This document shows positions 57,526 through 64,000 of a stretch of 64,000 nucleotides of DNA, piece after piece. Under the pieces are notes generated by a model that worked only from the letters and a program-made list of their open reading frames with translations, had not been told where the DNA came from and ran no database searches. Source of the stretch: Aspidapion aeneum (Eukaryota; Arthropoda; Insecta; Coleoptera; Brentidae); NCBI GenBank assembly GCA_963576565.1, contig OY755038.1:10555756-10619755 (forward strand), given 5' to 3'. The first letter of the stretch is position 1. Every line of letters starts with the position of its first letter. The position numbers were made by a program, and so were the translations under genes.

Positions 57526-58152
57526 CTGAAACCTCCTATAAGCAGACACACACGGTTTTGTCGATTTTGTCCGCTTTTTGGAGGTGTCCGCCGAGGTGTC
57601 CGCTTAAGAGAGAGAACTGCAAAATTTTGACATATAATAATTAATAATTTCCGCTGCTTGAGTTTTTCCGATATTAAATTTTTCAGCGATCTTTTGTGCT
57701 AATAGATGTTCCTTCTACGAAATGTTAACAACTTCCATTTTTTCACATAAACTAAGAAGTTTTTTACTAGGCGCCATTTCAAAGAGATCTATTACTACCC
57801 AACTGAACAATAAAAATAAACACATCAGTTTCGCCGAATAAAATATGTTGTAAATACGACAGAAGTATTTAGTCTCCGCATTAAAACGGAAAGAGGGAAT
57901 TCCTGGCTGCAGAGTACGTTGTTGCCAACATACTACAGAATATTAATGCTCATGTCGTGCAGCGCTCTGTCCCATTGTCAGAGGTTCGCGTCCAGTTAAG
58001 GAAGGCTTCAGGAATTTTTTTACCAAAAAAATTGTCCGGTTATTAGTGTCCAGTTTTAGGAGTAAATTTTACATGTAAAGAAATAGGTAAAAGCTTGGTT
58101 TTAACAAATTTGTCCGCCTAAAGGGAGTGTCCGCTTAATAGAGGTGTCACTG
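57526..58152 (-). mobile_element. pogo/Tigger-like element (GCGGACACTC ends), copy 3
   Basis: CTGAAACCTCCTATAAGC (tip bases lost) opens the copy, and GTGTCACTG followed by TA closes it. A subterminal segment with GGAGGTGTCCGC is partly duplicated near 57580-57605. The transposase N-terminal region is present on the minus strand (inverse of GCGCCATTTCAAAGAGATC near 57771) but broken by stops. Colinear with 36870-37475. Confidence 0.82.
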
Positions 58153-58187
58153 TATTTCAGTCCCTTTTCCTCCATTTGAATACTACA

Positions 58188-58315
58188 GCCAGTGGCGCAC
58201 CCAGTAATATATCTTGGGGGGGAGGCTGAGAGTCTTAGGGGAATACCCGAGACGCCATAATGCCGTATTTTATGCTATTTTATTTATTTATTCATAAAAT
58301 ATATCAAAAATGCTT
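58188..58315. mobile_element. hAT-like MITE with G/C homopolymers, partial copy
   Basis: CAGTGGCGCACCCAGTAATA, a G run, then GCCGTATTTTATGCTATTTT correspond to the inverse of 4290-4170. The far end is cut by the family R element that begins at 58316. Confidence 0.65.
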
Positions 58316-58918
58316 AAAAAAATACTCTGCCAATATATGGGCCCCTAAGCTCACACTAGGTACTATAGTTATAGTGACCGTGTGAGCTAATATAACTAAA
58401 AACTGAAATATATTTTATTCAACTCCAGACTATATTACCTTTTGTTTGATACCACACAAGCCAAGTTTTGACTTAAACTCAAATTTTTGAAGTCTACCCC
58501 CACCCTTACAAAAAAAATAAAAACTAAAATGTATTTTGTTAAAGTCCGGACTCAATTACCTTTCGTTTGATATCACACACGCCATATTTTCACTTAAACT
58601 CTAATTTTTAAAATATACCCCCACCCTTTTTTTAAAGTAAATTAAAATGTATTTTGTTTAACTGCAGACTCAATTACCGTTCGTTTAATATCACACACGC
58701 CATATTTTCACATAAACTCTAATTTTTGAAATCTACCCCCACCCTTTTATTTGGTTTGTGTTCGGTGGATTTTGTTCATTTTTAAATGGGACTATCTCGA
58801 CCCAAGACCCAGCCTAGGTACCAAATTTCATTAAAATCGGCCAAGCGGTTTTTGAGTTATGCGCGTTGGTCGTTACAGACAGACATACAGACACACAGAC
58901 AGACAGACAGACAGACAT

Positions 58919-58956
<38 letters not shown>

Positions 58957-59096
58957 GGCGCAACAAAAAAGTTTCAAAATCATCTGAAACGCAAAGATAT
59001 ATAAAAATTTTTGAAATCGGAGCAACTTTTTTTTTCTCGAAAAAATTAGGATCACCATAGCTCACAGTACTATAGTATAGTATATGTGTGAGCTAA
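58316..59096 (-). mobile_element. Family R, copy 5
   Basis: Complete inverse-orientation copy: ACTCTGCCAATATATGGGCC tail, right cap, three ~110-bp units, conserved block, a short (ACAG)n array with CACA and ATAC variants (58876-58955), and the left cap ending GTGTGAGCTAA. It is non-coding. Confidence 0.9.
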
Positions 59097-60100
59097 TAGA
59101 CTGGGGGGCGGGACCCGAGCCACACACACACACACACACGGACAGACGTTATTTGATTTTTTTTCAAAAACTATACATTCTCTAGCCATTACGACGCCGG
59201 GTAGGAACGTAAAAATCGGACTATATACTCTTAGAGGATGTGAACTCGTATAGTTTTTGCAAAGTCAGTTGAACAAAGATAAAAGCCGACCATCGGAATA
59301 TCCTTTACAGAAAGTGACATGGGCGGCGGTAGATATATTCATGAAAATTATTTCATTTAATTATGGCGTAAACTAAAGAAATAAAAATAGATAATAAAAC
59401 TTTCTATTCCTATACCTACAGAAACGACAGTGATTTATTTTCTAACTCTGCATACTGCCGACTAAAGGGGTCCCGAAAAGCACACCCGAAAACAATTAAA
59501 AGCGCATCTAAAAAAAATCTGCCAATCAGGTGCCGTTCATCCACCTGGGCTCGGTCGATCGGGCCTCTTTTATGTCGGTAGGGTTGAAATTATACCAGGA
59601 AGATTTTATATGAATTTGGATAACTTTTGAATGGCAGAATGAAGCAAAATTTCATGAAATCGATATTCAAGTGACTTTGCAAAAACTATACCCGCCTTTA
59701 ACCTACAACCGGAATTTTGAGAACTCCTCATTGACTTATTCATTCACTTCTCAAAACTCTAAATCCAAATGTAATTATAAACATTACCACTAACTCCACT
59801 TTTGGTAAATAAATAAAGAGCGATAATTAAATTGAACCCGTTGATTGATGCCTATTTCAAATTCAGCTTTAGAGCAAAATAACTTCAAAATTTAATGCCA
59901 AAATAACTCAACACACAAGAATGCCAAATCAGTCCGAAATAGTGATTCAAAATTAATATTGCTTTTCCTGCAATTATTCATTTTGTACTGAAATCATCCG
60001 TAAATAAGTCCATCCAGAATCCACTATAGCGTATCACTCAAAACGTCACAACCCCTATCCATTATAATTTTGTCCAGAGATAACGGAATAAACTAGACAT
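59097..60100. other. Unassigned; (CA)n microsatellite
   Basis: A CA array lies at about 59121-59139, followed by GGACAGACG. An AAAAACTATAC motif near 59168 recurs near 59686. No gene or repeat partner found in the rest. Confidence 0.35.
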
Positions 60101-60222
60101 CAGGGTGCTTTTGGTTCAGCTTTTTGCCAATCTGCTACTGTATCGCGTATCAAACCAACCAGCGCCTGCGCACTATAAAGGTAAAGATGACAAATCGGCA
60201 AAAAACCTAACCAAAAGCATTG
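60101..60222. mobile_element. Small MITE, ~122 bp
   Basis: CAGGGTGCTTTTGGTTCAGC at the left and CTAACCAAAAGCATTG at the right form inverted repeats that continue through TTTTTTGCC…GGCAAAAAA and CAATCTG…CAAATCGG. The ends are CA and TG. TSD unclear. It is non-coding. Confidence 0.6.
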
Positions 60223-60251
60223 TAATTAAATTTTTTTAAATCCTAAGTTGA

Positions 60252-61417
60252 TCAAAACGGACGGGCCACGATCCTCCACTTTGTTTTTTTTGATGGCCAC
60301 GTTACATTACAGCTGATTGTCATTAAAATATTGAAATTGGAATGACGGTTCATGAATATTTGATTTTTCTTAAAATAAAGCCGGTTTTAAGATTGTTTTT
60401 ACTATATTCTTTAAGAACAATTTTTTTTAAATCTATAGTAACCCTTAATTTTCATTAGCTCACACAAGGCCAACACAAAAATAGAGGCCACGACCCTGAA
60501 AAAATCAGCTGTTCTCCCGGGGCTGAATTTTACATTGGGTCTTATGGGAGGTCAGACGTTTTTTTATGATATTTTCAAAATGGCACTACAGATTTCCGCA
60601 AAATTTCAGTGCAATATTCTCAGACACCATCCCGATATACCACCAAAGGTTTGTAAGGAAGCAACATGATTAAAAGGTTAAAATCTTCAAGATTTAGCAT
60701 TCCTTATTTTGAATTCAAATTATCCGCCATGTACCACATGCCAACTGTTATATTTGACATGTATTTGACTTTGTCATATGTGATTGTCACATTCGCTTCT
60801 GCTTTAAACTTAATTTTTATGTGAGCTAATGAAGCGGCTATGAAAAATTAGGGCTTACTATACATTAAAAAAAAATTGTTCTGCCAGAATAAAGTAAAAA
60901 CAATCTCAAAAACGGCTTTATTAAACAAAATCAAAGATTCATGAACCGTCATTCCAACTTCAATATTTTAAAGACAATCAGCTGTGTCGTAACGTGACCA
61001 TGAAAAAAAAATCAGCCCCGGATGTGACGTCAACAAAGTGGAGGATCGTGGCTCGTCCATTTTGATAGCCCTGGCTCACACAAAGCGAATGTGACATCAC
61101 AGATGACAAAGTCAAATACATGTCAAATATAACAGTTGGCATGTGGTACATGGCGGGTAATTTGAATTCAAAGTAAGGAATGCAAAATCTTGAAGATTTA
61201 ACCTTTTAATCATGTTGCTTCCTTACAAAGCTTTGGTGGAATATCGGGAGTCTGGTGTCTGAGAATATTTCACTGAAATTTCGCGAAAAACTGTAGTGCC
61301 ATTTTGAAAATATCATAAAAAAACTTCTGACCTCTCATAAGACCCGATGTAAAATTCAGCCCCCGGAAAACAGCTGATTTTTTTAGGGACGTGGCCTCTA
61401 TTTTTGTGTTGGCCTTG
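60252..61417 (+). mobile_element. 7-bp-TSD element (family E), copy 5, split by copy 6
   Basis: 60252-60464 is the left half of a forward copy (first ~8 bp missing; starts TCAAAACGGACGGGCC). 61081-61417 is the right half, ending TGTTGGCCTTG. The break falls within the internal TTAGCTCACACAAA motif. Joining the halves across one GCTCACA reproduces the uninterrupted order seen at 6187-6797. Confidence 0.88.
60465..61073 (-). mobile_element. 7-bp-TSD element (family E), copy 6, nested in copy 5
   Basis: Complete 609-bp inverse copy (CAAGGCCAACACAAAAATAG … TTTTGATAGCCCTG). Flanked by GCTCACA on both sides (60458-60464 and 61074-61080). Insertion into a relative makes the 7-bp duplication unambiguous, because the uninterrupted target is known from other copies, where this motif occurs once. 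It is non-coding. Confidence 0.92.
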
Positions 61418-62257
61418 GTTGAGAATACATACAATTTTTTTTTGTTAAATTAAGACTGCATACGATAGAAATGTACATAGCATCCTAAAAGTGAGATTGT
61501 TCACGAATAGATGGCGCTGAAAATTTAGTGGCCTTAATCTCCATTGCTATAAAAGAAACATCTCGCCATCTATTTGCAAATTACCAAATTTCTACTAACA
61601 GCATGGCAGAGCGCTGATGCGCCTGCGCAAAATAAAGGTAACAGTAACATTTATGTGTCGAAATCTGACAGAATCTTTCATGTCCTTTCAGAAGAGTTTA
61701 TATTTTTTTGGCTTGTTTTTTTGAATGTATTCCTTGCCACAGCTAGAGTCCATGTATGTAACCCAATATCTGTCACATACAGGGATTCTAGCCACAGCTA
61801 CAAGGGATAACGTAGGCTGCAGCGGTGTATTTTTTAAAAATAACATTTTTGGTTGAATCATGAATTGAATTATCTCTGATTTATGCCTTTTCGAAGTTGC
61901 TTTTATCGCAGCCCATCAACTCCGTTTAATATTCCAAATATTAAATGTGACTATCTGTCATAAAATATTTTATCCATTTACTCCGGCACCATTATTTATA
62001 TTATATTAAAATAATTTCCATTGTTATTTAGCCTAATATTTAAAATAGGCATACCATTCTGATAAAGCAGATATTTTTGTGCGTCTTAAAGCTATGTTTC
62101 CACTCAAGCAGCATTTAGCAACTTGGCAAATTGTTTCCAAAAATGTTCCTCAAAGTTGCTGAAAGTTGGCTTTATGTTTCGAAGACGAATGTCGATTGTT
62201 GCTTCTTGTTTCCGGTTTCCAATTTAAGCAGGAAACTTCAAAGGCAACTCCAGTGGC
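61418..62257. other. Unassigned; small hairpin near 61505-61578
   Basis: GAATAGATGGCG (61507) and CGCCATCTATTTGC (about 61565) form an inverted pair enclosing ~45 bp, perhaps a very short MITE. No gene recognised elsewhere. Confidence 0.4.
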
Positions 62258-62317
62258 GGCTACTACAGGGAGGACAACGGGGCAATGCCCTCTCAAAACA
62301 CTAGACAACAACCAGTA
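62258..62317. mobile_element. CAGTGGCGGC hAT-like family, terminal remnant
   Basis: CAGTGGCGGCTACTACAGGG through AAACACTAGACAACAACCAG matches the left end of copy C (34536-34598). It is cut by the family R copy that follows. Confidence 0.7.
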
Positions 62318-62922
62318 TTAGCTCACACATATACTATACTATAGTAGTGTGAGCTATGGTGTCCTAATTTTTTCGAGAAACAAAAAGTTGCTCCGATTTC
62401 AAAATTTTTTATATATCTTTGCGTTTCAGATGATTTTGAAACTTTTTTGTTGCGCCGTCTGTCTGTCTGTCTGTCTGTATGTATGTCTGTCTGTCTGTCT
62501 GTCTGTCTGTAACGACCAACGCGCATAACTCAAAAACCGCTTGGCCGATTTTAATGAAATTTGGTACCTAGGCTGGGTCTTGGGTCGAGATGGTCCCATT
62601 TAAAAATGAACAAAATCCACCGAACACAAACCAAATAAAAGGGTGGGGGTAGATTTCAAAAATTAGAGTTTATCTAAAAATATGGCGTATGTGATATCAA
62701 ACGAAAGGTAATTGAGTCTGCAGTTAAACAAAATACATTTTAATTTATTTAAAAAAAAAGGGTGGGGGTATATTTTAAAAATTAGAGTTAAAGTGAAAAT
62801 ATGGCGTGTGTGATATCAAACGAAAGGTAATTGAGTCCGGAGTTTAACAAAATATATTTTAGTTTTTGTTTTTTTTAAGGGTGGGGGTAAATTTCAAAAA
62901 TTTGAGTTTAAGTCAAAACATG
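62318..62922 (+). mobile_element. Family R, copy 6 (3'-truncated)
   Basis: Left cap, short (CTGT)n array (62456-62510), conserved block and three ~110-bp units are present. The third unit stops at AAAACATG where other copies continue GCTTGTGTGG, so the right cap and tail are missing. Confidence 0.88.
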
Positions 62923-64000
62923 CCCAACAAACAATTAAAGTTGTAACGACGAAACCCCAACTAGAAAGAATTTCTTAAAAGTAACCGCAACGTACTCCCG
63001 CTACGTCTCAGTATACCATACAGCGACGTTATAAGTCCCTAAGTGGGTTCATTCTCATCAACTACGTCGTAGAGGCTGTTTTTTTTCCGTAATGGCATAA
63101 AAGTTGCGATGTAGTTGCAAATAATATAATCGTTTCTTTTTGGTAGAATTGTTACACAATATGGTGGACACAACAGTAAACAGACTCGCTTAGTTTTTTT
63201 GTTTGGTTATGGTTATAATATGAACTATGTTATCCAAAAGTGTGAGAATTTACGAGCAGAGGATCAAAATTCGAGTGCGACGCAAAGTTTTTTGTATAAC
63301 ATGCATTATATATATTGCAAAAAACCGGTGCGCCCGTAAAATTGAGCCGTTTTCTGGTAGCTGATGGAATTTTTGTGTTGTGATTTTGGAGGTTATGTTT
63401 TCATAATCGACAGTTAACTCCAACAAATGGTGCTTAAGAAGAGCATTTTTGGTAAGCTTCAACTAATTTGTTTATAAAATAGTATGGCTCTTTAATATGA
63501 GCTCATAAAACGACAACAAAAATGTTAAATTTTCTTTCTTACTCTCCCAAACTATATTCCCTGATAGTCGAAAAGGTTACTTGAAAGTAGTTGCGGCTTT
63601 AAAGTTGATCCAAAAAGTTATTTTGTCTACATTGTTACATCAGATGTTACTATGATGACACAAACTTTTGTGGTAAAAATAAAACTTATAATGTAGTTGT
63701 CGGATACACTTGTTTGGGACTCCAATGAAGCTTAACCTTCTAGTGGTAATTAAGTAGGATATAAAAGTCAGGGCGACTACGAAATAACGACTAAAAAGAA
63801 AGTAAAACTTTAGCAACGTCCTATTGTGGTAGAGAAGACTATCAGAATCGACTATCAAGAAACAATCCTATGAAGTAGTTTAGAGGGTCGTTTTTACGAA
63901 ACATCTACTATTTCCTGATACTAAATAGTTGTTAGAACTAAAAAGTAACAAATTTTGGTTGGGATCAGAAAGTAGCAAAGCCTTTAGAACATGTAGCCGC
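62923..64000. other. Unassigned trailing segment
   Basis: No repeat partner is found. Two ~70-codon minus-strand open frames (63250-63462 and 63640-63858) lack known motifs, and I do not call them genes. Confidence 0.35.

Overview
This is a stretch of animal nuclear genome, very probably an insect (a beetle is a guess, not shown). It is AT-rich and has no operon structure. Almost every recognisable feature is a decayed or non-autonomous transposable element. Diagnostic content: a mariner transposase relic, pogo/Tigger-like elements with TA target sites, hAT elements with 8-bp target-site duplications (TSDs), several degenerate LINEs, a THAP-domain P-like element, and interspersed elements carrying (CTGT)n arrays. 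No complete host gene, tRNA, rRNA or CRISPR was found. The one convincing host coding segment is a 271-bp GC-rich exon at 22911-23181 (+) with strong splice sites. The window therefore reads as repeat-filled intron and intergenic DNA around one exon of an unrecognised gene.

Layout. 0-8 kb: a three-unit ~1.1-kb tandem repeat (243-2985), a TA-flanked MITE (3081-3513), a Tigger-like element interrupted by a 7-bp-TSD element (5580-6928), and a mariner pseudogene (7105-7858). 8-21 kb: a hAT element with a dimerisation-domain relic (8318-9990), a palindromic TIR element (10742-11802), copies of a CAGTGGCGGC-ended hAT-like family, a LINE interrupted by a (CTGT)n element (16075-17760), and a second hAT with an excellent transposase C-terminus (19785-20986). 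21-33 kb: a TIR element with 4-bp TSD (21908-22827), the host exon, two inverted 7-bp-TSD elements, a LINE 3' end, two foldback MITEs, a pogo/Tigger element, and the P-like element (29947-32029). 33-45 kb: a third hAT with a perfect 8-bp TSD and a paralogous empty site, another Tigger, a nested LINE pair, the second copy of the 4-bp-TSD element and a 1.5-kb foldback. 45-64 kb: five of the six (CTGT)n palindrome-capped elements, another LINE, several MITEs, a third Tigger, and a 7-bp-TSD element inserted into a copy of itself (60252-61417).

The elements do not form a working pathway. Their nesting gives a relative history: LINE into LINE, the (CTGT)n element into a LINE, and the 7-bp-TSD element into a Tigger and into itself. 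The most notable items are the P-like element (36-bp perfect inverted repeats, 7-bp TSD, recognisable THAP domain), the separate repeat family that also makes 7-bp TSDs, and the 4-bp-TSD family with a reiterated internal motif. All boundaries were read by eye; no alignment or database search was run.
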